Shown here piece after piece: positions 23,065 to 33,861 of a DNA stretch of 64,000 nt (positions are counted from its first letter, which is position 1; each line of letters opens with the position of its first letter). The position numbers and the translations under genes were made by a program. The notes under the pieces were generated by a model that worked only from the letters and a program-made list of their open reading frames with translations, was not told where the DNA came from and did not search any database. Source of the stretch: Yponomeuta sedellus (taxonomy: Eukaryota > Arthropoda > Insecta > Lepidoptera > Yponomeutidae); assembly GCA_934045075.1 (NCBI GenBank), contig OW203721.1, forward strand, positions 630,001 to 694,000. The letters are read 5' to 3'.

Positions 23065-23805
23065 GTGAGATTAACAACAAAGACAATTATGCTAAGACAG
23101 TAATTAAATTATTGATTAATTATGAAATGAAATGAAACATTTTTATTTCAGACCGAGATCCATACACATTCACACAGATAATTAAGACACAGAAATAACA
23201 CATGTCACAGATTGATACACAAACTTCAAATATTAAAAAGTCAATTACATTTAACGTTATCAATAGTAAAAATGTCAATTAATAAGAAATAATTATATTT
23301 AAGTTCATCTGATAGGTATATTAAAAATAAAATTTTATGCAATTTGAGTAAATATAGAAATATGAAATTTTATAAAATATTGAAATTAATTCGTTAGTAC
23401 AACAAAGTCCTTATACGTCGTTTAGTCCTTATTAGTAGAAAAAATTTACAATGTATGAAACAACCGCCACCGACAGACTCTAGCCTGCGAGATGCAGCTT
23501 AACCGAGTGCGCCAGGATAGGATTATCGATCTTGTCGGCAATGATCTTGAGAAGGCCATTGGCACTGCCGCGAACCCTAAGCAAAAGGGATGCAGCTCTC
23601 TTTCGCATTATCACGTGGAAGCCGTCCGTGTGTGTCTCAGCGAACATTCTCGATTATACTTCGTTCCACTGAACATTTCACATGACATCACATAAGAAAT
23701 AACGTGTACGAAGTCGAGGTTATTTCTGTAGGACATTTCTTTCAGCAAACCTTCATCTTCTTCCTTTGCCAGTAAAATATATTTTTTTCTAGCACAGGAA
23801 GAATT

Positions 23806-24015
23806 TAAAAACCTATTTAGAGGCTAAAAATTTCACCCATGCCGGGATTCGAACCCGCAACCTCTGGCTATCCGTGCTCAATTGGTAGAGCGCTGGCACG
23901 GATAGCCATAGGTTGCGGGTTCGAATCCCGGCATGGGTGAAATTTTTAGCCTCTAAATAGGTTTTTAAATTTGTTCCTTAGCACGGGTTAGTGCATTAAA
24001 ATAAAAATAGTATAA
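23806..24015 (+). mobile_element. Palindromic tRNA-like SINE with 12-bp TSD
   Basis: Perfect acaggaagaatt flanks at 23794-23805 and 24016-24027. The left arm (23806-23877) is the inverted complement of the tRNA-like core plus 3' end; the right arm is the same sequence in sense. They meet at about 23878. The transcript would fold into a hairpin of about 70 bp. Confidence 0.85.
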
Positions 24016-24060
24016 ACAGGAAGAATTGCCCTAGAGTTGTAATAGTAGATTATGCATTAA

Positions 24061-24249
24061 GGGAATAAAACCATGTATTACGTCATGGGCGGTATATTGA
24101 ACCCTGAGCGGAGCGAAGGACTCCGAGTTAACTCCCGAGCGCAGTGAGGGAGTTAAATTTTAACTCCTGAGCGAAGCGAGGGAGTTATGTAGAGTCCTGA
24201 GTGAAGCCAGGGGTTCATACCGCCCGAGACTAAGACATGTTTTATTCCA
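24061..24249. mobile_element. Foldback element made of repeated small hairpins
   Basis: Termini ggaataaaac and cgggcggtat are inverted at the two ends. The middle holds several hairpins of the type actcctgagcgaagcgaggg, all built on gagcg-cgagg motifs. Confidence 0.75.
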
Positions 24250-24785
24250 GAGGTGAATACTCTACTTTTCACACCATCTGGGAGACAATAAAAAGACAGG
24301 GCTGCATAAGTTGAAAAATATTTATTAAGCTGAGAAATATTGCGTAAATTAACTACAAATGTATATTGACATTAGATACGTTAGTCCAGTTATGTAGTGA
24401 TATACTGATATTTCTTTTTGGTATATTTATGGTGAAATTGAATATAACTTTTAAATTCGTATTTGCAATTCGCGCCTTTTTTTCTTTTTTTTATTGGTGT
24501 TTCGCGCGGTCACACGACACAGTAGTTCAGAAAAAAAAGAAAAAAGGGGTGAGTTTCGAACAACAATTCGAATTTCGAATTGCAATGCGGGGCTTCTTCA
24601 TAGTTTTCATGCGAATTTTGACATTCTAAATTCAAATCACTTTATTCCCTAGGGAAATTCTACATTATTATTGCCCTCGAGAGACAAGGCTATGCTTTAC
24701 GATGATATTTGACGGTACGTAATAAGGCATTGTCGAGCAGGAGGTGTGAAAATTTAATAATTAATAATGTAAAATAAATAGAGTT

Positions 24786-25025
24786 TCCGTGCTTCGCAAG
24801 GCACGCTAAGCCGTTAGTGCCGGCTGTCATATAATGGCAGTCGTTAAGCCATGTCAGAGGCCTTATGGGCGGCTCGATAACTTCTGACAGTAAGGCCCGC
24901 CACTGTCTTACAATCCTCCACCAACCCGGACTTGGCCCCCGTGGTGGAGTAGCCTAACCTTCCTGCGATGCAGGAAGAGACCCGTGCCCCAGTAGTGGGG
25001 ACATACAAGGGTTGATAACGTAACG
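24786..25025 (+). mobile_element. 5'-truncated 5S-like SINE with 11-bp TSD
   Basis: Flanked by taaatagagtt at 24775-24785 and 25026-25036. The head is missing and the body is complete. The LTR retrotransposon begins only 22 bp further on. Confidence 0.8.
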
Positions 25026-25058
25026 TAAATAGAGTTGTAAAATTTAAGTAAAGGCCTG

Positions 25059-25353
25059 TGTGGCAACATTGTAATTATCGTTCACTCACGGGCACGATGG
25101 ATTTCCATCGATTGACCGCTCACTCATTCAATTCAATCATTCACTCGGTAACTCGGTCAATCGTTCTTCTCTCCGCTACGTCTGTGACAGCAGGACGTGC
25201 TCGTGGGATTTTTGGTTATAAAGAGACGCTATAACCTCAGGTGAATAGGAAACTATTTCTGATTGTCATTGTATTTGCTGTTGTGTGCTGGTGTGAAATA
25301 AAAGCCTTAATTTTGTAAAGAGACTGACGTTATTGACGCCGCCATCCTCTAAA
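25059..25353 (+). repeat. 5' LTR
   Basis: The 295-bp LTR starts TGTGGCAACA and ends cctctaaa. It holds a TATA-like tataaaga at 25217-25224 and an AATAAA polyadenylation signal at 25297-25302, giving the usual U3-R-U5 layout. The 3' end is not the canonical CA; it was set by comparison with the 3' copy and by the CCTG duplication. A one-base gap (25354) separates it from the primer-binding site. Confidence 0.95.
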
Positions 25354-25354
25354 G

Positions 25355-25371
25355 TGGTGACCCCTGACAGA
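25355..25371 (+). other. Primer-binding site, tRNA-Trp type
   Basis: TGGTGACCCCTGACAGA begins two bases after the LTR end. The first ten bases match the complement of the tRNA-Trp 3' end used by CsRn1-group elements (TGGTGACCCCGACGTG). After that an extra T and changes reduce the match. Confidence 0.7.
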
Positions 25372-26456
25372 ACACTGTCACGCGAGGTTTTTGTAACGCC
25401 GCCGCTCCGTCGCACCGCGTTCATACGATGACGCTCATCAGAAAATGGGGCTAAACGGCCCTGCCCCGCTGCTGCTCCGCTGCCACGCCGCGCCGCCCTG
25501 CGCCGCTAGGCGCTTACTTCAGCGCGCCGCCACGCGGCCGCCGCACTGCGCCGCCACGCGGGCGCCGCCCTGCGCCGCCAAGCGTTCGCTCCATCGCGCC
25601 GCCACGCGGCCGCCGCACCGCGCCGCCCATCGCGCCGCCGCCACGCGCCCGCCGCTCGGCGCCCGCTCCACCGCGCTGCCACGCAGCCGCCGTCACGCGC
25701 CACCGCGCTGCCACACGGCGCCCGCTCCGCCGCGCTGCCACGCGGCACCCGCGCTGCCACGCGGCGCCCGCTCCACCGCGCTGCCACGCAGCCGCCGCCC
25801 CGCGCCACCGCGCTGCCACGCGGCGCCCGCGCTGCCACGCGGCGCCTGCTCCACCGCGCTGCCATGCGGCCGCCGCCTCGCGCCACCGCGCTGCCACGCG
25901 CCTGCCGCGCCCGACCTTTCGTGCTGCCCGCCCTGCTAAGCCCACGCTGAGTGCCTGCCGCGCCGACGCGGCGCGCGCCCTCTGAGCCACGCCGCTTGTG
26001 CCCGCCGCGCCCGCCGCATCGGCGACGCTCGCACCGCTTGCGCTGCTCGTGCCTGCGCCGACGTTGCGCGCGCCCTTGTGCCACGCTGCTTAAGACCGCG
26101 CCCGCCGCACCGGCGCCGCCGCACGTGCCGCTCGTGCCAGCACTTGCCGCGCCGGCGCCGTTTGTGCCGCGCCGGCAGCACTGGCATCACCTGCACCTAC
26201 ACCTCACGCCGCGCCGCGCTGAGTGGCGCCGTCGACGACTGATCCTCCGCCTACGCGCACCCAGCACCCGTTGCTGCGACGTGCGACGCGTCCTGCCTGC
26301 CATCCGGCCACGCGCGCCCGGATCGATGGCCGGCTGCCACGGGACATCGTGAACCTCGTTTACAACGGACGCGGGGTAACCCTCACTGTATTTCGCTAAC
26401 TTTATACTTAGATTTTCCTATTTTAGGTTATTTAGTTAGTGTATTTACCAATCAAA
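25372..26456 (+). other. Retrotransposon leader with ~0.9-kb GC-rich minisatellite block
   Basis: From about 25440 to 26350 the sequence is almost entirely G and C, in contrast to the AT-rich surroundings and to gag-pol. It is built from degenerate repeats of the type ccaccgcgctgccacgc. One section of roughly 105 bp appears twice between about 25735 and 25860. An upstream ORF with a good start context (gaaaATGg, 25445-25939, 164 codons) encodes only an Ala/Arg/Pro-rich low-complexity chain, and a second such ORF runs to 26352. Long antisense ORFs exist for the same compositional reason. Neither looks like a real protein. Such a leader is expected to be highly structured RNA; its role is unknown. 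Confidence 0.8.
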
Positions 26457-27266
26457 ATGTTGCCAGTAACGAAATCACTGGACAATAGTGTGCAGGACGG
26501 TCGGGATAGGTATGAGGGACCGCAGGTTGCCAAGGTGGCATGTAAGCTACCACCATTTTGGTCAGGAAAGCCAACCTCGTGGTTTAGTCAGGCAGAGGCA
26601 TGTTTCGCCTTAGCTGGTATCACAGCGGAGGACACTAAATATAACCACATTGTGGCCAGCCTCACCGAGTCCGTGATAGACGTGGTAGAAGAGGTAGTGA
26701 ACAACCCACCGGCCGAGAACAAGTACACTCATTTAAAGTCAGAGCTAATAAGTAGGCTCTCATTATCTAAGGAAAAAAGATTAGCACAATTGTTAGGGGA
26801 TGAGGAATTGGGTGACCGGAGGCCTACCCAGTTTCTCAGACACCTTCGGACCTTGGCAGGGACTAGCATAGGGGACGACTCCATTGTACGCCAGCTGTGG
26901 CTCCGCCGCCTGCCGGAGCATATCCAGGCCATACTGGCTGCTCAGGCAGACCTACCATTAGATAAGGTGGCCGAGCTTGCAGACCGAATCGCGGAGGTTT
27001 CGCCCTCTACCAGAGTCATCTGCGCGACCACTGCTCCGGACCCTCTTCAGGACCTTGCCCGCCAGGTAAGTGAGCTGACTCGCCAGGTGGCAGCACTGCA
27101 GAGAAGCAGGTCGCGCAACCGATCTCCATCAGCGACTCCAAACCGATCCAGAGGGGCTACACCAACGCGAAATGGATGGTGTTGGTACCACAAACGTTTT
27201 AGAACAAAGGCCACAAAGTGCACTGGTAATTGCAGTTTCACGGAAAACACCCGGAGCAGTCAGTAG
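26457..27266 (+). CDS. gag: Gag polyprotein of LTR retrotransposon
   Basis: Gag forms the particle that packages element RNA. The start is the ATG at 26457 (context caaaATGt); the frame is open a little further upstream without another ATG. The 269-residue product has a retrotransposon capsid-like middle ([12 protein letters not shown] near residue 35, then helical segments to about 190). The C-terminus carries a single Cys-His-Cys-Cys finger, [14 protein letters not shown] with a further C four residues on, the form typical of the CsRn1/Kabuki group instead of the retroviral CCHC knuckle. The stop lies 37 nt inside the pol frame, so pol must be made by a -1 shift. Confidence 0.93.
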   Translation: MLPVTKSLDNSVQDGRDRYEGPQVAKVACKLPPFWSGKPTSWFSQAEACFALAGITAEDTKYNHIVASLTESVIDVVEEVVNNPPAENKYTHLKSELISRLSLSKEKRLAQLLGDEELGDRRPTQFLRHLRTLAGTSIGDDSIVRQLWLRRLPEHIQAILAAQADLPLDKVAELADRIAEVSPSTRVICATTAPDPLQDLARQVSELTRQVAALQRSRSRNRSPSATPNRSRGATPTRNGWCWYHKRFRTKATKCTGNCSFTENTRSSQ

Positions 27267-30200
27267 TGGCGGCTACTGACTGTCTTCCTGCTGGCCGCCG
27301 CATCTTCGTTACCGAACAACGCACTAAACGTCGGTACCTCATTGATACTGGATCGGACCTCTGCTGCGCACCTCGCAGCTGGTTCCCAGGTCGCAAGCAG
27401 TCGCAGGACTATGGCCTAACAGCTGCGAATGGCAGCAGCATTAGAACATATGGTTTGGTTTCCCTACATCTCAATTTAGGTCTTCGACGCGAGTTTGTGT
27501 GGCAGTTTGTCATAGCGGATGTTGACATTGCCATAATTGGCTCAGATTTCTTGGCTCATTACCATCTTCTGCCGGACTGCCGTACCAAGAGGTTAGTGGA
27601 CGCTTCTACTGGACTCTCCTCGCCTGCTACCAGCGCTACAACTGACCAGGCCAGTATTAAGTCCATAATCTCCGGAAACTCGAGTTTCACACAATTGCTA
27701 GCCGAGTTCCCCGATATAACTCGCCCGCACGGCCTCCCAAGAGTGATCAAACATGAGACTGTACACCACATTAATACTACTAGCGGCCCACCCGTCTCCT
27801 GCCGTCCCCGCCGCCTGGCTCCTCAGAAACTTACTGAGGCCAAGAAGGAGTTCGAGGACATGGTGAGTTCCGGGACAGCGAGGCTCTCCAAGAGTTCATG
27901 GTCCTCTCCATTGCATATGGCCCCTAAGAAGGAAGACGCCTGGCGTCCATGCGGCGATTACCGCGCCCTGAATGCCAGGACCATCCCTGACTGCTATCCG
28001 GTACGGCACATTAATGATTTTTCTCACAATTTAGCCGGAGCCACGATATTCAGCACGATAGATTTAGTTAAAGCCTATCATCAAATCCCTGTGAGCGACC
28101 CTGATATTCCCAAAACAGCTATCACAACCCCCTTTGGGCTTTTTGAATTTCCTTTTATGACATTTGGTCTGCGCAATGCCGGCCAGACGTTCCAGAGATT
28201 TATTGATGAGGTTACTCGGGGACTGCAATTCTGTTTTCCTTATGTCGATGACATTTTAGTCTATTCAAAGGACAAAAGTCAACACATAGAGCATCTCCGA
28301 ATTCTTTTTCAACGTTTGCAGGATTATGGGGTCGTAGTAAATCCAGCTAAGTGCATCTTAGGAGCTAGTGAGGTATTATTCTTAGGTTTTCATATCACCG
28401 CAGAAGGTACTCGTCCTCCCCCAGACCGCATAAAAGCCCTTGTAGATTATGCCCCTCCCAAAACTGTTCAAGGCATGCGTCGATTTCTGGGAATGATGAA
28501 CTTTTACCGTCGTTTTATCCCTCACGCTGCTAAGAATCAAGCACCATTGATTAACGCACTCACGGAGCTCCAAGGGAAAGGTGCGAAGCCATTCATATGG
28601 ACACCTGACCTCCTTCAGAGTTTTGCGGCCTGCAAGGAGAGCCTAGCTCAAGCTACCTTGCTGCAGCACCCCGTGCTTGACGCTCCGCTCGGTCTTTTCA
28701 CTGACGCGTCGAGCATCCACATTGGTGCTTGTCTACAACAGTTGGTTAACGGTCAGTACGTCCCTCTAGCTTTCTTCAGCAAGAAGCTTACACCGAAGCA
28801 AATTGAGTGGCCGGCCTACTACCGGGAGCTGCTCGCCGTTTACGAGAGCGTGCAACATTTCCGGCATATACTGCAGGTCCAGCATGCCACGATTTTCACT
28901 GACCACAAACCGCTGCTGTACGCTTTCGTCCAGCGGCGAGAAAAGCTACCCCCTCCACAGCTTAACCAGCTATCCTTTATCAGCCAATTTACCACGGACA
29001 TCAAGTATATAAAAGGTGAGGACAATGTGGTAGCTGATACGATGTCACGTATAGAAGCCATCGCGCTCGAGCAGGACTACGAAGCCCTAGCAAAATCACA
29101 GGAGACTGACACCGAGCTCGCAACACTGACTGGTTCCTCTGGACTGAGCTTGACTAAGGTAAATATTCCAGGAACCAATGTCTATGTCACTTGCGACGTA
29201 TCCTCGGGAAAAGCTCGCCCGTACCTAACTCCCTGGTTTCGCCGTGCGGTGTTCGACAAGTTGCACAACCTGAGTCACCCCGGCGCAAGGGCAACAACCA
29301 AGCTGGTTACCGAGCGGTACGTATGGCCATCAGTTAGGAAGGACTGTAGAGAATGGGCCCGGTCTTGCCTAGCATGTCAACGCAGCAAAGTGTCGAGACA
29401 TATCTCAACGCCGATGGGCAGCTTTAACCAACCATCTGGGCGTTTCATGCAGGTTCATATAGACATTGTAGGTCCCCTACCAGTTAGCAACGAGTTCCGC
29501 TACCTCCTCACTGCCATAGACAGAGCGTCCAGATGGCCGGAAGCATGGCCCATGCGCTCCATCACAGCAGAGGAGGTTGCTGAAACATTCACCCGGGAAT
29601 GGGTCTCTCGGTTCGGCGTCCCCGTGACACTAACTACAGACCAAGGTACGCAGTTTGAGTCGGATCTATTCCGCCGCCTCATGGTCCAGTTTGACACCAA
29701 ACGGGTAAGAACCACTTCATATCATCCTTGTGCCAATGGCATGATAGAGCGCGTGCACCGACAACTTAAAGCGTCCCTTATGTGCCACGAAGGCGCATGG
29801 ACCAAGGCCCTACCTTTGGTACTGCTGGGTATGCGTGCAGCCGTCAAGGAAGACCTGAAAGCCACTGCAGCTGAGATGCTGTATGGCGAACCCATCCGCC
29901 TCCCTGGTGAGCTACTAGTTCAACAAACTAACCCAACCTCCGTCGACAACCCAGCTGATTTCGTCGTACAGCTACGGCGGAAAATGGCTGCCATTCGTCC
30001 GGTACCTGCTGTACATCATACCACAAAAACGCCATTCGTTTTTAAGGAACTGGCCACGGCGACACACATCTTTTTACGCGATGACACCATCCGCCGGTCC
30101 CTGCAACCTCCATACACAGGGCCCTACTCGGTTATAGGGCGTTCCAGAGATGGTAAAACCATTACTATCAGTCTAAAAGGTAAAACAACAGTAGTTAGCG

Positions 30201-30469
30201 TAGACCGTGTTAAGCCAGCGTTCCTGGAACGGACCCCGCAGTCAGGTCATGGGGACCAGCCTCCCCCGCAGCCGGTTTCTGCCAAGCAGTCACTCGTGCC
30301 ACCAACCCAGGTGGGCTCGCCTTTCTTGCAGCCTACCATGGACCCATCCCCGGTCCAGGTAGCGCCGCCTCTACCTGTGGTCCATTCGCCTGTACCGACC
30401 CTACCTGCATTCATTAGACGCACCCGTTCAGGGAGACAGGTTAGGTTTAAAAACATAAAAGATTGGTAA
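27230..30469 (+). CDS. pol: Pol polyprotein: protease, RT, RNase H, integrase
   Basis: The open frame starts after a stop at 27227-27229, overlaps gag and has no ATG of its own, so it should be expressed as a Gag-Pol fusion. In residues counted from 27230: aspartic protease DTGS at 39-42; RT active site YVDD at 338-341; RNase H first aspartate at 492 (FTDAS); integrase zinc finger H679, H683, C713, C716; integrase catalytic D745, D804 and E840 with the standard 35-residue spacing between the last two; GPY/F module at 964-966. The 1079-residue frame is intact and of normal length for a Ty3/Gypsy pol. A proline-rich tail follows the GPY/F module. No env follows. Confidence 0.95.
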   Translation: MQFHGKHPEQSVVAATDCLPAGRRIFVTEQRTKRRYLIDTGSDLCCAPRSWFPGRKQSQDYGLTAANGSSIRTYGLVSLHLNLGLRREFVWQFVIADVDIAIIGSDFLAHYHLLPDCRTKRLVDASTGLSSPATSATTDQASIKSIISGNSSFTQLLAEFPDITRPHGLPRVIKHETVHHINTTSGPPVSCRPRRLAPQKLTEAKKEFEDMVSSGTARLSKSSWSSPLHMAPKKEDAWRPCGDYRALNARTIPDCYPVRHINDFSHNLAGATIFSTIDLVKAYHQIPVSDPDIPKTAITTPFGLFEFPFMTFGLRNAGQTFQRFIDEVTRGLQFCFPYVDDILVYSKDKSQHIEHLRILFQRLQDYGVVVNPAKCILGASEVLFLGFHITAEGTRPPPDRIKALVDYAPPKTVQGMRRFLGMMNFYRRFIPHAAKNQAPLINALTELQGKGAKPFIWTPDLLQSFAACKESLAQATLLQHPVLDAPLGLFTDASSIHIGACLQQLVNGQYVPLAFFSKKLTPKQIEWPAYYRELLAVYESVQHFRHILQVQHATIFTDHKPLLYAFVQRREKLPPPQLNQLSFISQFTTDIKYIKGEDNVVADTMSRIEAIALEQDYEALAKSQETDTELATLTGSSGLSLTKVNIPGTNVYVTCDVSSGKARPYLTPWFRRAVFDKLHNLSHPGARATTKLVTERYVWPSVRKDCREWARSCLACQRSKVSRHISTPMGSFNQPSGRFMQVHIDIVGPLPVSNEFRYLLTAIDRASRWPEAWPMRSITAEEVAETFTREWVSRFGVPVTLTTDQGTQFESDLFRRLMVQFDTKRVRTTSYHPCANGMIERVHRQLKASLMCHEGAWTKALPLVLLGMRAAVKEDLKATAAEMLYGEPIRLPGELLVQQTNPTSVDNPADFVVQLRRKMAAIRPVPAVHHTTKTPFVFKELATATHIFLRDDTIRRSLQPPYTGPYSVIGRSRDGKTITISLKGKTTVVSVDRVKPAFLERTPQSGHGDQPPPQPVSAKQSLVPPTQVGSPFLQPTMDPSPVQVAPPLPVVHSPVPTLPAFIRRTRSGRQVRFKNIKDW
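27242..27248 (+). promoter_or_regulatory. Candidate -1 frameshift slip site
   Basis: Within the 37-nt gag/pol overlap the bases GGAAAAC fit the Gag frame as G-GAA-AAC and re-pair one base back as GGA-AAA. It is the only heptamer in the overlap resembling an X-XXY-YYZ site, though the first triplet is not uniform. The shift direction (-1) is certain from the frames; the exact site is inference. Confidence 0.4.
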
Positions 30470-30928
30470 ATACAGTAATTAGGCATCTTGTATTCTTTTC
30501 ATTTCACAAAGGTGTAACACATGTTGTGCAGGAGTATAGTTATGTAAATACTCAAAGGTAAATAAAACAAAGTTTGTATAATTTTGGAACAATATTTAAT
30601 AATTTTGTTTTTGTATCCACAAGAGGTCTTTAATAATAGGCTTGCATATATTAAGTTAGGATATGTTATAGTAAGTTAAACATGTCATGTTGTTTAACTC
30701 CCTACTGTGTCTAAGCAAGGCTGTATGCCTGATTTTGCTGTGTTTAAGGTAATATTAAGCTCGCTACATTATAGTCATACATACCTTTTATGCCATTCTA
30801 AATAATATGTATTGCTATGTTTTCTGTAATATTAAGTTTGCCATATACAGCCAGTATACTTACCACATAAGTCTAGGTAAACATTTGCAATGTAACCTTT
30901 ATAGTATATCCCACTTACCATTCTCCGT
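30470..30928 (+). other. Retrotransposon 3' noncoding segment
   Basis: About 460 bp of AT-rich sequence between the pol stop and the polypurine tract. No env-like ORF, membrane segment or other coding signal was seen. Confidence 0.7.
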
Positions 30929-30939
30929 AGGGGGGTGGT
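30929..30939 (+). other. Polypurine tract
   Basis: aggggggtggt directly precedes the 3' LTR. This is the expected plus-strand primer position for an LTR retrotransposon. Confidence 0.8.
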
Positions 30940-31234
30940 TGTGGCAACATTGTAATTATCGTTCACTCACGGGCACGATGGATTTCCATCGATTGACCGC
31001 TCACTCATTCAATTCAATCATTCACTCGGTAACTCGGTCAATCGTTCTTCTCTCCGCTACGTCTGTGACAGCAGGACGTGCTCGTGGGATTTTTGGTTAT
31101 AAAGAGACGCTATAACCTCAGGTGAATAGGAAACTATTTCTGATTGTCATTGTATTTGCTGTTGTGTGCTGGTGTGAAATAAAAGCCTTAATTTTGTAAA
31201 GAGACTGACGTTATTGACGCCGCCATCCTCTAAA
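30940..31234 (+). repeat. 3' LTR
   Basis: Read base by base it is identical to the 5' LTR. The corresponding TATA-like box is at 31098-31105 and the AATAAA at 31178-31183. It is followed directly by the CCTG target duplicate. Confidence 0.95.
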
Positions 31235-31471
31235 CCTGTTTACAATATTATTATAGAACGCGACATATTACTATATTAAATTTAATTATTAGAAACAGCA
31301 CCAGAAGCAACGCTGCTCCAAAAACTATAAACAGTATCTTCTTCGTTCTACAATAAACTGTGAATTGTTTTAAAAAACACTCTTCTGCGGAAAAAAATGT
31401 GAATATGAGTGTAGTGCTCATAATATGTTAATATGGTTATTTTGTTTCTGTGATGCGTCATGTTGGTATAA

Positions 31472-31620
31472 TAAATTAAAACTGTTTTTATACGGATTTA
31501 TGCTCGTTTATTACATTTTTACAATTTTCCAACGTTTCGGCACTTTTACAGGTGCCGTGGTCTCGGATGACTGAAAATTGTAAAAATGTAATAAACGTGC
31601 ATACATTTTAATTTTATTAT
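31472..31620. mobile_element. Short family V foldback
   Basis: ctcgtttattacatttttac and its complement surround a ~45-bp core with ccaacgtttcggcact. It is an internally deleted form of the 42475 element, 240 bp downstream of the LTR retrotransposon. Confidence 0.8.
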
Positions 31621-31729
31621 GTCTTGTGCTCGTGTTAACCTTAGAAAATGGTATAATAAATGTCTTTCTTTTATTGTAGGTTTAATAATTTTATTAATTA
31701 TGAATAGAATTGAACAGAAATACTTTTAT

Positions 31730-32105
31730 TTGCAAAGACAGTCACGCACACAAAGGTACAATTAAATAGATATAACAACAGAAAGAAAATAGACAGACAT
31801 TAGGTAAAGGCATAGTCGCGGTGTGTCTGCTGCTGCAAGAGGCAGCTAACTCGGCGGTGTGCTAAGGGTTTGAGCCCTCAGCGCTTGTTTTCACAAACAT
31901 TTACATTTTAAATTTACATCTAGCACATACATTACTTCTGGCCCCACACTAGGATACCCTGTGTCGTGGGAACCAGAAACAACGACATCACAAACATGTA
32001 AACATCCAACACCTGGGGGTTTTTTTGTCTCCAGCCGGGAAAAGAACCCGGGACCTCTCGCATGGCAGGCAGGTGCGCTACCGCTGTGCCACTGAGGTCG
32101 TCATA
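31730..32105 (-). mobile_element. tRNA-Gly-like SINE
   Basis: On the minus strand the head (about 32035-32100) reads cctcagtggcacagcggtag, then an anticodon loop CTGCCAT (GCC, glycine) and a B box region gggttcttttcccgg. The body runs to an AATAAA near 31730. The B box has two extra T's, so it is not a working tRNA gene. Confidence 0.75.
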
Positions 32106-32145
32106 CAAGCGTTTGTATGACGGGTCAGGGAAATACATATACATT

Positions 32146-32406
32146 CATACATACATACATACATACATACATACATACATACATACATACATACATACAT
32201 ACATACATACATACATACATACATACATACATACATACATACATACATACATACATACATACATACATACATACATACATACATACATACATACATACAT
32301 ACATACATACATACATACATACATACATACATACATACATACATACATACATACATACATACATACATACATACATACATACATACATACATACATACAT
32401 ACATAC
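32146..32406. repeat. Pure CATA microsatellite, about 65 units
   Basis: About 260 bp of uninterrupted tetranucleotide repeat, followed by a short variant cacacatacacac run. It begins some 40 bp from the tRNA-Gly-like SINE head. Open frames here are artefacts. Confidence 0.97.
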
Positions 32407-33401
32407 ACACATACACACATACACTTGAAAAATACGAAAACGAGTTTTTATTAGATTACCATATGCGTGTAAACGACACAGTCATAGATTTCACAGTAAC
32501 GCGAGATTACAGCGTGTATCACAATGTGACTGACGGCATAGCGACTGAATTACGCACACTCGTTTTCATAATAACACGGCCCGCTCATTTGCGGACGAGG
32601 TCGTTCTTGTTAACAACATTCAAATTGCAATGGTCGCTTATAAAGATAACGACTGATACCAATCAATACGCCTCGCTCGACAAGTGAGACTCAATTGGGC
32701 GCGGCTCGTGTGCTGAGGATGAGGATGGCTGAGGACGGAAGGCAGTGGCGTGGAGTGGACGAGCACGGACGGATTGGTGGATGGGCGTGGCACTCCCAAG
32801 CAGGGCACTCTTTAGCATGCATGCATGCATGCATACATAACCTCACGTCTGTATCCCAGAGGGGTAGGCAGAGACCAGAGACTGCCACTTGCCAGGATCC
32901 TGACAGATCACCTTCGCTTCATCAACGTTCATAAGTTGTTGTATAAACGCACGCCGGGTAGTTTTTAGCTAAAACATCCCCTATTTGGTCGATGACACTC
33001 TTTAGATGACGCGAAAACCGTCGATTTTTTTTTATTTTGCTGCCTTATGAAAATAGTACGGTTAATTTAAGAGGGAGATTGAAAAATATCAATCTCTTAA
33101 TCACACAATGTAGTGGGCAACATTTTATGAGCGAGAAGCAAAGTCTTTGATTAAGAATTATAGATTTTTTTATCAGTTTTCACCTTGTATTTTTAATTTG
33201 TTCTTTGTCGTACTTACATTCAGATTTGTTAACAATAGATACGACATATTATCATGACCTAATTCTCCTTTAGCAATATCTTGATAAAAAGGGGAAGAAA
33301 GTCAAGAACTCGACCGGATTTTCCGGACCGGACGAAAACATGAATTAATAGCGATTAGATAAATTTCCTGTTTAGTAGAAAGAAAGTTCACTTTATAAAA
33401 A

Positions 33402-33655
33402 CCTATTTAGAGGTTAAAAATTCCCATTACTTCAGCCAGGTGTCGCTGCCTGTACATAATACAGGGAATATTGTAAAGGGGTTCGAAATTTCGCCGATGC
33501 CGACACTTGCCCATTAGCTCAGTTGGGAGAGCGCTGGCACGGTTAGCCAAAGGTCGCGGGTGCGAGTCCCGGCATGGGCGGAATTTTGAGCCTCTAAATA
33601 GGTTATTAAAATTGTCCTCAGCACGGGTTAGTGCAAAAAAAAGAATATAATCGGG
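33402..33655 (+). mobile_element. tRNA-like SINE with short inverted 3' end
   Basis: Left end acctatttagaggttaaaaa (inverted), then leader, core at about 33510-33580 and 3' end with gcacgggttagtgcaaaaaa. Possible 10-bp flanks tcactttata and tcattttata. Confidence 0.7.
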
Positions 33656-33676
33656 TCATTTTATATTTATTAACAA

Positions 33677-33861
33677 CTAGCTGATCCGGCGAACTTCGTA
33701 CCGCCTAGCAGCCGATTTTTTATTTATTTTTTTCTTTCCGTAAGAACCATCCTCGTGCTTCAAGGAATATTCTAACAAAAGAATTAGCGAAATCGGTTCA
33801 GCTGCTCTCGAGATTTGTGCTTACCAACACATTCAGCGATTCATTTTTATATTATAGATTA
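33677..33861 (+). repeat. Dispersed repeat S
   Basis: ctagctgatccggcgaactt to ttcatttttatattatagat. A close second copy is at 57513-57697, inserted in a LINE N1 tail. Confidence 0.7.

Larger units (their letters stand above)
25059..31234 (+). mobile_element. Complete Ty3/Gypsy LTR retrotransposon, CsRn1/Kabuki-like
   Basis: The 6176-bp element is flanked by a 4-bp target duplication, CCTG, at 25055-25058 and 31235-31238. Its order is LTR, tRNA-Trp-type primer site, GC-rich leader, gag, pol (protease, RT, RNase H, integrase), polypurine tract, LTR. The two LTRs look identical over 295 bp, gag and pol are open, and all catalytic motifs are present. There is no env-like ORF after pol. The primer site and the Cys-His-Cys-Cys Gag finger are the reasons for the CsRn1/Kabuki assignment, a group known from silkworm and flukes. 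It lies in sense orientation in an Fhos intron and is probably a recent, possibly active insertion. Confidence 0.95.

Noticed and set aside
23492..23695. 67-codon ORF following the first Fhos exon
   Set aside because: No formin similarity, no splice signals; the 3' half belongs to dispersed repeat U.
25506..26196. Long antisense ORFs of 86-192 codons in the GC-rich leader
   Set aside because: Stop codons are rare in such GC-rich repeats on either strand; the products are Arg/Ala low-complexity with no motif.
30470..30939. Possible env gene making the element an errantivirus-like virus
   Set aside because: No ORF of useful length and no signal peptide or membrane segment before the polypurine tract; the primer site and Gag finger also point to the CsRn1/Kabuki group.
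32035..32100. Possible tRNA-Gly gene (GCC)
   Set aside because: B box is disrupted by extra T's and the sequence continues into a SINE body.
32062..32454. ORFs of 91-130 codons with YIHT or MYVC repeats
   Set aside because: Pure by-products of the CATA microsatellite.
33510..33580. Possible functional tRNA gene
   Set aside because: The same core occurs in many dispersed copies with SINE flanks, has C at the universally U33 position and a mismatch in the T stem.
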